Assembly: GCA_964503085.1 (NCBI GenBank)
Contig: CAZCYQ010000002.1
Span: forward strand, 1-64,000
DNA length: 64,000 bases
Direction: 5' to 3'
Source: Bin80 sp964503085
GTDB taxonomy: Bacteria; Bacteroidota; Rhodothermia; Rhodothermales; Bin80
The position numbers were made by a program, and so were the translations under genes. The notes under the pieces are model-generated. The model was not told the DNA's origin. It was given only the letters and a program-made list of their open reading frames with translations, and ran no database searches. Position 1 is the stretch's first letter, and each line of letters begins with the position of its first letter. Below are positions 35,468-44,976 of the stretch, in pieces.

Positions 35468-38400
35468 CTACTGCTTTGTCAGCAATACCCTGCTGTCCCC
35501 CTCCAGTTTCACCGTAACCGGTTGTTGACCACCGGGCCAGATCACTTCAACGCCAACCGGAGTGCCGCTGAGCCCGAGGGTAGCCGTTGTCGCATTCTGC
35601 GACCAATATCCCGTTCCTCCAGTTACTAAACGGGCTGGTCCTCGACTCCCATCTGAATAAATCACACAAAGAATTGCCCCAATAGCATCCGTGGCAGAGG
35701 CAAATTCAACAGAAATGCCCTCCCTGTACGACACTTGACGATACACAAGTGTCGCACCATTGTGCTGAGAAAACGCAACTTCATCCTGCCCGTCTCCATC
35801 AAAATCTCCAACAGAGACCGCCCGCCCTTCTCCATAAACTTCAAAACCAGATTGGGACTCCGGGGTGAATGTGCCATCACCATGACCTAAAAGCAAGAGT
35901 CCCCGACCCGCATCCTGCCTCGGAGTTGACAAAGGATAAGCGAACCAGTTCTGAGATAAAATGATGTCTTCATACCCATCAAGGTTCGCGTCCAGTACAA
36001 CAGGGCTGATCCCTGCGCTGTATTGTGCTTCTGCAGGCAATGAACGGTGCTCAAAATGATCCCCCCTGTTAAGAAAGATGCTTGATGCATACGTATCCGC
36101 TTCGACGATCTGAGCATTTTCCATTGCTGACGATGGCAGAAGCTGCGCAACCTCCATCGTGCTGAAGTCCTGGTGCGAAGTAACGCGCATCTGTATTGGA
36201 GGGATGGCCGATATCAGATCAGCGAGCATACGTGAAGGTCGATAACTATTCATGATCGGATCCAGGAAGGATTCCAAAATGTCAGTCGTGCCATTAGCAT
36301 CAAAATCGCCGTAGTGCAGTCGCACCTTTGTGCCGCGATCATAACGACTGTTCCACCCGGCATTTGAAGCAACAATATCAAGCCTGCGATCACCGTCAAA
36401 ATCACCGATTGACACACCACGCCACAAGCCTAGAAAGGGTTGTAGACCGAAAAATTCAGTCTGATCAGAAAAACCCTCCTCTCCGCTTATCAGTACCCGA
36501 ACCGGCCCCCATTCAGTAGCAAGCACCAGATCCTCGCGTCCGTCGCCATTCATATCTCCGAACACACTGCCGCTTACAGGTCCTAATCCACTCAAAGATT
36601 CTCCAAGCCTGTAAGCTCCTTGTTCATTCAAATAGATGTGACTGTTTGCAGCTCTCGGATATGCTCCGGGAATGAAATGCCCCCCAACAAAAAGATCAAG
36701 ATCCTCGTCCATATCGATATCTGCCACCGACAGCGGTCCGGGAACGCCCGGGCCAAACGGAATCTTTTGATGCTGTAATTCTTTGCCATCCGGCGCAATA
36801 TCGTAAATGTGGACCCAGGACGAGTCTGGAAAGCGCTCGTAGCCGGACTCCCCCACCATCATGCGTATACGGCCATTGCTGATGGGGAGGGCAATCATGC
36901 CTGTTGCGTCACCTGAAAGTGGATCCAAGATGGGGCGCCCCTGCAGTCTGAAGGTCTGGTTCTGTCCCGCACCTTCCAGTAACTCGGAACGACCATCCCC
37001 ATCGACATCTATAGCAGCGAGTGCAGGTCCCCGCCGGCTGAGGCGCCATGGCAGTAGCGGCTGAAGCTGAAAGTCATCAAACTCCTGCTCAGGCCGTGGC
37101 TCAGACTGCGAATGGAGCGTATACATGGGTGCCACCGGCGAAACCGGCGGTACCTCAGTTGGATGCGTTGCCCCCGATTCTTCAATTATGTACAGTCTGT
37201 CACCCTTATCCACATTGACACTCGAGTGTTTCCCACTCGGCCAGGCAACTTCAACCCGGCATGGCGCGGATCCCATTGCAAAAACCGCGATCAGTTGATC
37301 GGATGACAGGTAACCTCCGCCCAGAGACATTTGCTTGGACTGCTCCGGTAAACCCTCACAATGCACACCAATGTCTGCCCCAACCCCACCGGTGTTTGGG
37401 GGCTCACCTTCCAGAATAACTGCCAATCGATCCGTCGTCCCGGTATTGCGATAAACACCAGGGGACGCGTTTAGTCTGTTTGTAACGATGTCCAGATCTC
37501 CATCTCCATCCAGATCTCCCAATGCCATACCATGCGCTACATCGGCGCTTTGACCTAATCCCCATCCCCCGGGCATATCCTCAAACGCTAAATCTCCACG
37601 GTTACGAAACGCTACGTTTTCTAGTGCAAGGGGTGGAAAATACAGGAGTAGTCTTCTGGCTGCCTGCCAGGAGGGAGCGGATGCCATGCGGCGCTGCTCA
37701 ATTCCCTGTGCATCCAGATCCTGTACATCATATACATGCCCCGTCGTAATCAAGATGTCTTCCCAGCCATCTAGATCAACATCCATGAAGCTCGTAGCCC
37801 AGGACCAGTCAGATGCAGCCACCTGTGCAAACCAGGCCAGTTCTGCAAATGTGGTGTCCCCTCGACCAACCATGAGTGCATTTTGCATTTCCTGCGGACG
37901 AAACGACAAATCACCAGGTGGGCCTTCCAGGGGTATTCGTGTGTTCCGCTGACGAAGCCTCCGGGAATAATCGCGACTCAACATGTCGGTCATGAAAAAA
38001 TCAACAATACCGTCGCGGTTAACATCTGAAAAATCCACTGACATCGTGGCGTTACTCGTCTTGCGTAACGCATGATCGGGCGCATGTCGAAAAACACCAT
38101 TTCCAAGACCGATCCAGAGTGCATCCGGGCTGTCAAAATCGTTACAGACATACAGATCTGCTATACCGTCCCCCGTCACATCATAGAACTTGGCCGTGAG
38201 CGCCCAATCCCTTGGGGTTGATGTTATCGGCTTTCCTTCCGTATCCAGAAAAGCCCCCTCGATCCACGAGACAGGAGCAAAATGCCCCGAACCGTCATTC
38301 AGATAAAGCCCATCCGGTTCAGCAAGCTCACTGCGTATGACTTTGGTTCCGATTTGTGTGAACCTGTAGTGTGCCCGGAATTCCTCTTTTGGAACCTGCC

Positions 38401-39076
38401 CTTCCTCCGAGAGGACCGCTTCCCAGCTAATGGCCGCAGGGGGCAGACTGTCGGCCAGTGCAATGCGCTTGTACCGAGCAATGTATGCATCCAAATCTCC
38501 GTCATGATCAACATCAGCCAGGGTTGCAGTCGTGCCGGCGTACGAAGAATTCAGCCCTGCAGCGTTAGGGACGAGCTCAAACCTGCTCCCTCCCAGGTTG
38601 CGGTATACCGCCCCCGGACCAAGCGGCATAGTGAGAAGCAGATCCAAATCATAATCACCATCCAGATCCGCCATGACTACGCCGGCAGTGGCACGGGCCG
38701 TGCTGTCCAGCCCCGCGCGGACAGAAATATCCTCAAACCTCCAATCGCCAAGGTTCTGGTAGAGCGCGTCTGGGGCCGATAGCCGAGCTACATACACATC
38801 CGGAAGTCCATCCCCCGTCACATCTCCAATTGCAATACCGGATCCATGCATCATGTGCCGGTTGGCTATTATCGCGTCCTGTGATACAGCGTTGACCGCT
38901 ATTATCCCGGACCGCTGCGAATCAACCTCCGTGAAACCCGTTTGCGAGCGACCCTGCACATTCAGCTCCCGATAACGAAAGCCATCTCCCTGTGTCCAGT
39001 TGGTCGGTGAATGAGTACAGCCTGCTATCGCGGTAACGGTCACGATTGCCCATACTCGATATCCAGCATACATCAC
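35468..39076 (-). CDS. Two-module FG-GAP/ASPIC lipoprotein B
   Basis: 1202 residues; lipoprotein signal with Cys20 (TAIAGCTHS). The protein is two tandem halves. Each half has several FG-GAP/VCBS repeats with DxDxDG loops (DLDGDYDLD, DVNRDGIVD, DLDGDGDLD in the first; DIDMDEDLD, DFDGDRRLD, DFDGDGQDE in the second) followed by an ASPIC/UnbV segment. Those segments are GVGADIGVHCEG and WPSGKHS near residue 570-640, and GYWSQNATTA and WPGGQQP at the C-terminus. It is clearly paralogous to the next upstream gene: both share TNRHMMHGSG-like starts, PRDWALT and YDVQDLDAQ. Ligand unknown. It follows its paralogue with a single base between stop and start. Confidence 0.9.
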   Translation of the reverse strand: MMYAGYRVWAIVTVTAIAGCTHSPTNWTQGDGFRYRELNVQGRSQTGFTEVDSQRSGIIAVNAVSQDAIIANRHMMHGSGIAIGDVTGDGLPDVYVARLSAPDALYQNLGDWRFEDISVRAGLDSTARATAGVVMADLDGDYDLDLLLTMPLGPGAVYRNLGGSRFELVPNAAGLNSSYAGTTATLADVDHDGDLDAYIARYKRIALADSLPPAAISWEAVLSEEGQVPKEEFRAHYRFTQIGTKVIRSELAEPDGLYLNDGSGHFAPVSWIEGAFLDTEGKPITSTPRDWALTAKFYDVTGDGIADLYVCNDFDSPDALWIGLGNGVFRHAPDHALRKTSNATMSVDFSDVNRDGIVDFFMTDMLSRDYSRRLRQRNTRIPLEGPPGDLSFRPQEMQNALMVGRGDTTFAELAWFAQVAASDWSWATSFMDVDLDGWEDILITTGHVYDVQDLDAQGIEQRRMASAPSWQAARRLLLYFPPLALENVAFRNRGDLAFEDMPGGWGLGQSADVAHGMALGDLDGDGDLDIVTNRLNASPGVYRNTGTTDRLAVILEGEPPNTGGVGADIGVHCEGLPEQSKQMSLGGGYLSSDQLIAVFAMGSAPCRVEVAWPSGKHSSVNVDKGDRLYIIEESGATHPTEVPPVSPVAPMYTLHSQSEPRPEQEFDDFQLQPLLPWRLSRRGPALAAIDVDGDGRSELLEGAGQNQTFRLQGRPILDPLSGDATGMIALPISNGRIRMMVGESGYERFPDSSWVHIYDIAPDGKELQHQKIPFGPGVPGPLSVADIDMDEDLDLFVGGHFIPGAYPRAANSHIYLNEQGAYRLGESLSGLGPVSGSVFGDMNGDGREDLVLATEWGPVRVLISGEEGFSDQTEFFGLQPFLGLWRGVSIGDFDGDRRLDIVASNAGWNSRYDRGTKVRLHYGDFDANGTTDILESFLDPIMNSYRPSRMLADLISAIPPIQMRVTSHQDFSTMEVAQLLPSSAMENAQIVEADTYASSIFLNRGDHFEHRSLPAEAQYSAGISPVVLDANLDGYEDIILSQNWFAYPLSTPRQDAGRGLLLLGHGDGTFTPESQSGFEVYGEGRAVSVGDFDGDGQDEVAFSQHNGATLVYRQVSYREGISVEFASATDAIGAILCVIYSDGSRGPARLVTGGTGYWSQNATTATLGLSGTPVGVEVIWPGGQQPVTVKLEGDSRVLLTKQ

Positions 39077-39077
39077 A

Positions 39078-42000
39078 CTACTCCCGCGTGATTAATATTG
39101 ACTGCGCACTGGCCTGGACAGCTGTCGAGGTAGACGTGCCATCCGGCCAATTGACGTGTACTTTCACAATCGCGTCACGCGGAGCCAGTATAGGTTCAAC
39201 ACTGCTCTGTGACCAATATCCGCTTCCTGCAACTATGGGCACTGAGGGTCCCAGGCTGCCGTCGCGGTACTCCGCACGTAAATTTCCGCCGACCGCAGCC
39301 CTATTCCAGCCAGGAACACGCAATGTTACACGCAGCCCTTGAGTGGCAGTCCTGTTCTGAAGGTGTACTACCGGTCCGGCATTCTGTGCAACTGCAAGAT
39401 CCAGGCGACCATCACGATCGAAATCCGCGCTTACCGCAGCCCGCTGTGAGCCGTAAATGTAAATCCCCGATACCTTCGCCGGTTGGGGGACCAGCTTATG
39501 GGATTCATCCGCCAACAATAGCAGGCCCAAGCCACTGTCCAAACGTGGGTAACCTGACGGCACTGCAAAAAAGTTTTGACTCAGAAACAGGTCTGTACGC
39601 CCGTCACCGTTGAAATCCCCCGGTACTGGCGCAAAAGCGGGCGACCATTGGGCTTCATCGGCAAGCGGCACCGCCTCGTAGTGAGATTCCCGATTCAGGA
39701 ATACCATCGTCCGCCATTCTGTGACCTCGTGAAAATCAGCTCCGCTCAATACTGGACCAAAAATATCCATCGCCGAGCGTGTCGCGAAGTCCTCGTAGGT
39801 CCGAATATGCTGCCGCAATGTCGGTAAGGCATGCGTAAGCGTACGGAAATCCCGTATCAAGCCAAACGCATCTAATTCCGGGACATGCTGCACCTCCAGA
39901 ATATCCAGACTGCCATTGTTATCCAGGTCTCCGTAATACGCACGGAGCGGTACGTCCTGAGCATAGGGGTGATTTTGTCCCCAGTTGGTTGCAATCAAGT
40001 CCAGTTTGCCATCCCCGTCAAAATCTGCGGGTGCTACACCATTCCACCATCCCGTATGCTCAGCTAATCCCAACGTACGTGTCATCCGCACGAGCCGCCC
40101 GCCTCCCCGGTTGTGAAATACATGTACCGGCCCCCACATCGTCGCAAGCGCCAGATCAGTAGTGCCATCACCATTCAGATCGGCGGCTGTGGCCCCGGAA
40201 ACGAGTCCCAGTTTTTCAAATGGTGCACTGAGCGTGTCATCTCGTACGAGTATTCCGTCTTCGCGCCGATAAATGGCACTGCTCACACTCACCGGATACT
40301 GTCCAGGCATAAAATTGCCGCCTACAAAGAGCTCAAGCCTACCATCGCCGGTAAAATCTCCCAATGCGAGTGGTCCGGGGCTCTCCGGCCCGAAGGCGTA
40401 TGAGGTATCGCCGCGATATCGCATCGAGACCCGAGTAATTTTCGACACTTCTGCGGTATCCTGTGGAGTGCGTTCATAGTTGCTAATTCCTGCCAGTACT
40501 ATATAGCTTCCTGGGACAATTACTATACCCCCGTGATCCCCAGACGAAGGCTCACTGAAGCTTCGGATGATTTCGAACTGTCCGCCGTTATTAAATACAA
40601 ATCTAAGCGACTCACCCTTGCCTCCCCCCAGAATCAGATCCTCATAACCGCTTCCACCATATCCTGTGACCGCTAGCGAAGGACCTCGCTGGCTAAGTTT
40701 GTGCGGCAGAAGCGGTTGTCGATTAAAGTCTGTATAACTACTTTCCTGATGCTCCAACCCTATGCTTAACGCTGTAAACATTGTCTCCATAGACTGCGCT
40801 ACAGATGGTTTGGTCGCTTCTATTTGCGGCTGAAAGATTCTGTACTCGTTACCAGGCAAGACTTCCTCTATGACACTGCGACCACCGCCCGTCCAATGCA
40901 CTTCAATCTGTGCGCCCGGGGCATAGGCAAACGTGAGCGCTGCGTCGCTTGAGGAAAGGTATTGTCCGCCTGCAATAATTTCCTGTCGCTGAGGAGGCAG
41001 GCTGTCGCTGGTGACCAGCACCACTGTGCCAACCCCTTGCGGGTTCGGCGCATTCCCCTGAAGACGAACGAGAATTCGTTCACCTTCTGCGTCATTACGA
41101 AATACCCCCACGGGAGCGTCCAGGCGATTTATGATCACATCCTGATCTCCGTCTTCGTCAAGATCTGCGAAGGCCATTCCATGTGCCACATCGGCGACCA
41201 CTCCGAGCCCCCAACCTTCCTCAACCCACTCAAACCGGGCGTTGCCGAGATTGCGGAACGCAATATTCGGTAGATCCAGGTCTGGAAAATCCAACAGAAC
41301 CTCTCGCCAGGGGCGTCGGGAAGATCCTGCCGCGATTTGCGCGTCTGCATCCATTGCATCGTATGCATGACCGGTGGTGAGGAGCAAATCCTGAAGACCA
41401 TCCAAATCCACATCAATGAATGCACTGCTCCATGTCCAGCCCGTTGCGGCAACGCCACTCATGCGTGCTAGCTCGGAGTAGGTCGTATCGGAGCGATTCA
41501 ACAGCAGCATGTTCTGCATCTCCTGCGGACGTGCATGAATATCTCCCATTATTACGACTTCGGGAGGTATTACAAAGTGCTGTTTTTGCCGACGTATATA
41601 ATCTGGGCTCAGCATGTCCGCCAGAAACATATCCACATCCCCATCTGCATCAACATCTGCCGCAGCCACAGACATCGTCGACTGACTGGTTTTCCTCAGA
41701 GCTAGTGTAGACACTGCCCTGAAAGTACCTTCTGCACTGCCCAGCCAAAAATGATCTGGGCTTTCGAAGTCATTGCATACATAGAGATCCTGATATCCAT
41801 CTCCATTAAGGTCCTGGAAGCGTACCGCCAACGTCCAGTCTCGCGGAGTTTCCGTCAGTGGATGACCTCCTTCATCCAGAAAAAGTCCCTCGGTAAACGG
41901 TACTTCGGTAAAGTACCCTGTCCCATCATTGAAGAATACGCGATCCGGCTCTGCCAGCTCCACACGCATCAGGCGGTCGCCCTGGCGTATGAGTTTGTAA

Positions 42001-42716
42001 TCGTCGGCCCAATAATCGTTGACCACGAACGAGTCGGCGACCTGTTTAACGACACGTTCAAAAGTGATTTCATTTGGCGGCCAGATATCTTTGACTGTGG
42101 CCTCCTTGTAGAAGCCTGCATATATATCCAAATCACCATCCTTATCCATATCTGCCAGCGCAACCGAGGTTGCACCGCCGGACTGTGGCAGGTTTGCCTG
42201 CGCAGTATAGTCCGTGAATTGACCTGTGCCATCGTTCAGGAATAATTGTACACCGCTTCCGAGCGATGTGACAAATAGATCCAGATCACCGTCTGCATCC
42301 ACATCAACGAACGCCGCCCCGGTTGCTCGTGGATTCACCAAACCCAGATTAGCCCGAAGGGTCACATCCTCAAATTGCCAATCCCCCTGGTTGCGGTGGA
42401 GTGTACTCCCATGTTCCATACCTGCCAGAAAAACATCAGGCAGGCCGTCTCCGTCTACATCACCTGTTGCCACACCCGATCCATTCACAACATGTCGGTT
42501 GGTTATGAAAGCCGAGGTGCTTATTGCATTGTTGAAAGCAATGGAATTGGAGACTTCCGTAAACCCTGTACCTTCACCGATCGGAGAAGCAAGCGGGCGT
42601 ACTTCATATCCTTCGAAGGGCGTCCACGTACGTTCAGTCTCCCGACTACACCCAACCAAGACCAGCACGCCTAGCAGGACAAAGGTCAGGGCACTATTAG
42701 CAGGCCATCTGAACAT
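39078..42716 (-). CDS. Two-module FG-GAP/ASPIC lipoprotein A
   Basis: 1212 residues; lipoprotein signal with Cys23 (VLVLVGCSRE). Two FG-GAP plus ASPIC modules are arranged as in its paralogue downstream. Calcium-type loops include DVDGDGLPD, DVDADGDLD, DMDKDGDLD, DLDEDGDQD, DFDGDGKLD and DFDRDGRLD. ASPIC segments lie near residue 545-625 (AGGQYLSSSD) and at the end (GSGYWSQSSVE, WPDGTST). Predicted to form two outward-facing beta-propellers on the outer membrane. It begins 14 bases after the small lipoprotein gene, inside the SusC/SusD-led unit, so capture of a macromolecule for SusCD import is a reasonable guess. Confidence 0.9.
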   Translation of the reverse strand: MFRWPANSALTFVLLGVLVLVGCSRETERTWTPFEGYEVRPLASPIGEGTGFTEVSNSIAFNNAISTSAFITNRHVVNGSGVATGDVDGDGLPDVFLAGMEHGSTLHRNQGDWQFEDVTLRANLGLVNPRATGAAFVDVDADGDLDLFVTSLGSGVQLFLNDGTGQFTDYTAQANLPQSGGATSVALADMDKDGDLDIYAGFYKEATVKDIWPPNEITFERVVKQVADSFVVNDYWADDYKLIRQGDRLMRVELAEPDRVFFNDGTGYFTEVPFTEGLFLDEGGHPLTETPRDWTLAVRFQDLNGDGYQDLYVCNDFESPDHFWLGSAEGTFRAVSTLALRKTSQSTMSVAAADVDADGDVDMFLADMLSPDYIRRQKQHFVIPPEVVIMGDIHARPQEMQNMLLLNRSDTTYSELARMSGVAATGWTWSSAFIDVDLDGLQDLLLTTGHAYDAMDADAQIAAGSSRRPWREVLLDFPDLDLPNIAFRNLGNARFEWVEEGWGLGVVADVAHGMAFADLDEDGDQDVIINRLDAPVGVFRNDAEGERILVRLQGNAPNPQGVGTVVLVTSDSLPPQRQEIIAGGQYLSSSDAALTFAYAPGAQIEVHWTGGGRSVIEEVLPGNEYRIFQPQIEATKPSVAQSMETMFTALSIGLEHQESSYTDFNRQPLLPHKLSQRGPSLAVTGYGGSGYEDLILGGGKGESLRFVFNNGGQFEIIRSFSEPSSGDHGGIVIVPGSYIVLAGISNYERTPQDTAEVSKITRVSMRYRGDTSYAFGPESPGPLALGDFTGDGRLELFVGGNFMPGQYPVSVSSAIYRREDGILVRDDTLSAPFEKLGLVSGATAADLNGDGTTDLALATMWGPVHVFHNRGGGRLVRMTRTLGLAEHTGWWNGVAPADFDGDGKLDLIATNWGQNHPYAQDVPLRAYYGDLDNNGSLDILEVQHVPELDAFGLIRDFRTLTHALPTLRQHIRTYEDFATRSAMDIFGPVLSGADFHEVTEWRTMVFLNRESHYEAVPLADEAQWSPAFAPVPGDFNGDGRTDLFLSQNFFAVPSGYPRLDSGLGLLLLADESHKLVPQPAKVSGIYIYGSQRAAVSADFDRDGRLDLAVAQNAGPVVHLQNRTATQGLRVTLRVPGWNRAAVGGNLRAEYRDGSLGPSVPIVAGSGYWSQSSVEPILAPRDAIVKVHVNWPDGTSTSTAVQASAQSILITRE

Positions 42717-42730
42717 TCAGAACGCCCCGG

Positions 42731-43234
42731 TTACATCACGCCACCCTTGAACTCGTTCTCAAGGTACTCGGCAATTTCTTCAAAGTACGCTTCCCGTTCG
42801 GGCACAATAGGAACGTCTACCCAGTTACCGCCTACTGCAAGTTGTCCCTCGCACTCGGCTATCATACGTGCGGCAAATGTACTGCCTATACCTCCTGCAC
42901 GGCTACGCGGACGTGCCGTGACCGAAATGCGCACTCTCACTTGGGTATACCCGGCCAGTTGTTCCTCTTCAAGCGCAGTAACTTCTTTCCATGATGCCTC
43001 CATGCGTACATCCTCAGCCGTATCTACGCGTCGATCTAATCGATACCCGTACCGTGTCAGTAACGCATCTTCCGCTGTTGTGACTATATGATTCCGCGCC
43101 GAGGTCCCGAGGTTGAACCTCAGCGTACTGCTGGCGGCACGGTCGCCCCCAGAACCGGGACCGGAACAGGCCCCTAGGAATAAGGCGATGCCCAAAGCCA
43201 AAATCGTTACACGATACATCGAATCTACCTGCAT
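42731..43234 (-). CDS. Small predicted lipoprotein of unknown family
   Basis: 167 residues, or 162 if the ATG at 43219 is used. Lipoprotein signal peptide FLGACSG, with Cys18 counted from the second Met. The mature part has no family I recognise. It has a predicted alpha/beta look, with TRYGYRLDRRVDTAEDVRMEASWKEV-like charged strands and a C-terminal amphipathic helix ending in EYLENEFKGGVM. The size and two-layer pattern resemble periplasmic LptE- or DUF4136-like lipoproteins, but that is speculation. It lies between susD (78-base gap) and the first FG-GAP gene (14-base gap). Confidence 0.7.
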   Translation of the reverse strand: MQVDSMYRVTILALGIALFLGACSGPGSGGDRAASSTLRFNLGTSARNHIVTTAEDALLTRYGYRLDRRVDTAEDVRMEASWKEVTALEEEQLAGYTQVRVRISVTARPRSRAGGIGSTFAARMIAECEGQLAVGGNWVDVPIVPEREAYFEEIAEYLENEFKGGVM

Positions 43235-43312
43235 TTAGTCATGGTTATCCAAATATACACACAGGGAGGCCAGTGCTTCCGACGCACTGACCCTCCCTCT
43301 TATCAGATATGC

Positions 43313-44938
43313 TTAGCGAGGACGGACATTGTCGAAATCCCGCCTATAATCGTCCCGTTGATAGGCCGTCGGAGCAGCTCCAGTACCACCGACACCGCCA
43401 AACGTGTAACTTTGTAGTCCCAGCGTCTCCAATTCCCTGCCTGGCACCGGGAAATGGATGGGGGTACCTGTAACAAGGTCACCCAATCCCCTGTCGTCAT
43501 AATAGGCAAGACCAGCCCAGGTCTGGAATGTCTCTATGCGCCGTTCATGCTTAAGCTTCGCCCACAGACTGGCCGAATCCATGTGACTCTGCGCATCTTT
43601 AGACGAACCGGGGGAATCCGTACCAGCGGCTGGATTAAGCATCCCCCTGCTTACACGGGTTTTGTTAATCAGATCGGCAACTGTAGATGTACTGCCACTC
43701 GTACGCAAAAGGGCCTCGGCCTTGTACATATCCATCTCTGCCATAATCATGTGGGGCATTACACCATTAGCCTTCCCCAAATTATAGTACTGATAACGCT
43801 TATGATTATGAGATGAATAGTGATAAACACCGCGAGCAGCCGGGAATGGCCCATTGTTTCCCTGGTATTCGAAGTCAGAGCCATCAACGGTCAGGTCGGT
43901 AGCGTCTCCTACGATCCTGCGATCCGCTGTGGCAATGTCAAAGACTAAGCGTTCTCCCAGGGGTTTTGCCAGCCACGCATCGTAACCGCCAGACTCATCC
44001 GCCGGCCCAATCGTGCGGTAATCAGCTCTGCTCCAGGTGGTTCCATTTTGCCCGTAGAACTTAAGGCAATCAAATTCCGTCTCGCCATCGTCATCGCCAA
44101 TGGGCGAGAAATCTTCGGTAATCCCGGCATCTACGCGGCTGATTACCTCACTCCAGTTTACCGCGGCGCGTTCAGACTCATTACGAGCAACCTGAACAGT
44201 TAATCGCGCTATGAAGGAGTTGATCAGTTTAACCATGTCGTCTGAAGTCACATCCAAGCCCCAGATCCAATCCTCCGCTGCAGTAAACGAGAATGAGCCT
44301 GTTTGTGCAATCGCACGTGCTTCTTCCAGCATCTGAATGGCCGCTTGGTTCACATCCATGTACGGACGCAATTCCAGTGCATCATTCTCTAGATCCACCG
44401 TCTCATCGACAATGAATGCCTGATCAAAGATCAATGAGAGCGTTCCATGCATTAGGCCTTGATTCATTTTTGCAAACGCCTTCAGACGTGCTGTGTCATG
44501 ACCTTCGCGTGTGAAGACGTTGCTCTCCACACTTTCTTCTTCTTCAGCACGCGCGATAGCCTGCAGGGCATCGTTTGCATTTGAGATGCCCCGATAGGAG
44601 TCAAACCATGGTTCCCTCGTGGAAGAAGCGCGACTATAGGTTGAACTGTTATCCCAAGCAATGCGAGGCTCACTTGACATGTCTCTCATTCCCCAGTTGG
44701 CCCACGATGAGGAGTTCTCATCTGCCAACGTCGAAAAGAACATTGCACCATTGCCGCAACCCTGGATGCTGAGCCAGTAATCAGCAAACGTACCTTTAAC
44801 CAAGTTCACAACATCTCCAGGCTGTGCAAAAGCAACCGTCCGGTCTGGAGCATTATTGTTTTCAACGGCCAAATCCTGACAGCCGACAGCGCTCAACGAC
44901 AGTATGCCGACTAGTGTATAAAAAGCGATCCGCTTCAT
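43313..44938 (-). CDS. SusD/RagB-family outer-membrane lipoprotein
   Basis: 541 residues from the ATG at 44938; an upstream in-frame ATG at 44962 adds eight residues before the signal. Lipoprotein signal with Cys20 (LSAVGCQD). SusD/RagB features: YRGISNANDAL, helical TPR-like N-terminal part, LRPYMDVNQAAIQMLEEA, and near the C-terminus EAEALLRTS, the KHERRIETFQTWA family motif and FPVPGRELE. It is the substrate-capturing lid of the SusC barrel encoded immediately upstream. No glycoside hydrolase, peptidase or regulator of a classical utilisation locus is adjacent, so the ligand is unknown. Confidence 0.93.
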   Translation of the reverse strand: MKRIAFYTLVGILSLSAVGCQDLAVENNNAPDRTVAFAQPGDVVNLVKGTFADYWLSIQGCGNGAMFFSTLADENSSSWANWGMRDMSSEPRIAWDNSSTYSRASSTREPWFDSYRGISNANDALQAIARAEEEESVESNVFTREGHDTARLKAFAKMNQGLMHGTLSLIFDQAFIVDETVDLENDALELRPYMDVNQAAIQMLEEARAIAQTGSFSFTAAEDWIWGLDVTSDDMVKLINSFIARLTVQVARNESERAAVNWSEVISRVDAGITEDFSPIGDDDGETEFDCLKFYGQNGTTWSRADYRTIGPADESGGYDAWLAKPLGERLVFDIATADRRIVGDATDLTVDGSDFEYQGNNGPFPAARGVYHYSSHNHKRYQYYNLGKANGVMPHMIMAEMDMYKAEALLRTSGSTSTVADLINKTRVSRGMLNPAAGTDSPGSSKDAQSHMDSASLWAKLKHERRIETFQTWAGLAYYDDRGLGDLVTGTPIHFPVPGRELETLGLQSYTFGGVGGTGAAPTAYQRDDYRRDFDNVRPR

Positions 44939-44976
44939 TTGATTTATGTTTTCAAGTTTCATGTTCGCTCACCAAA

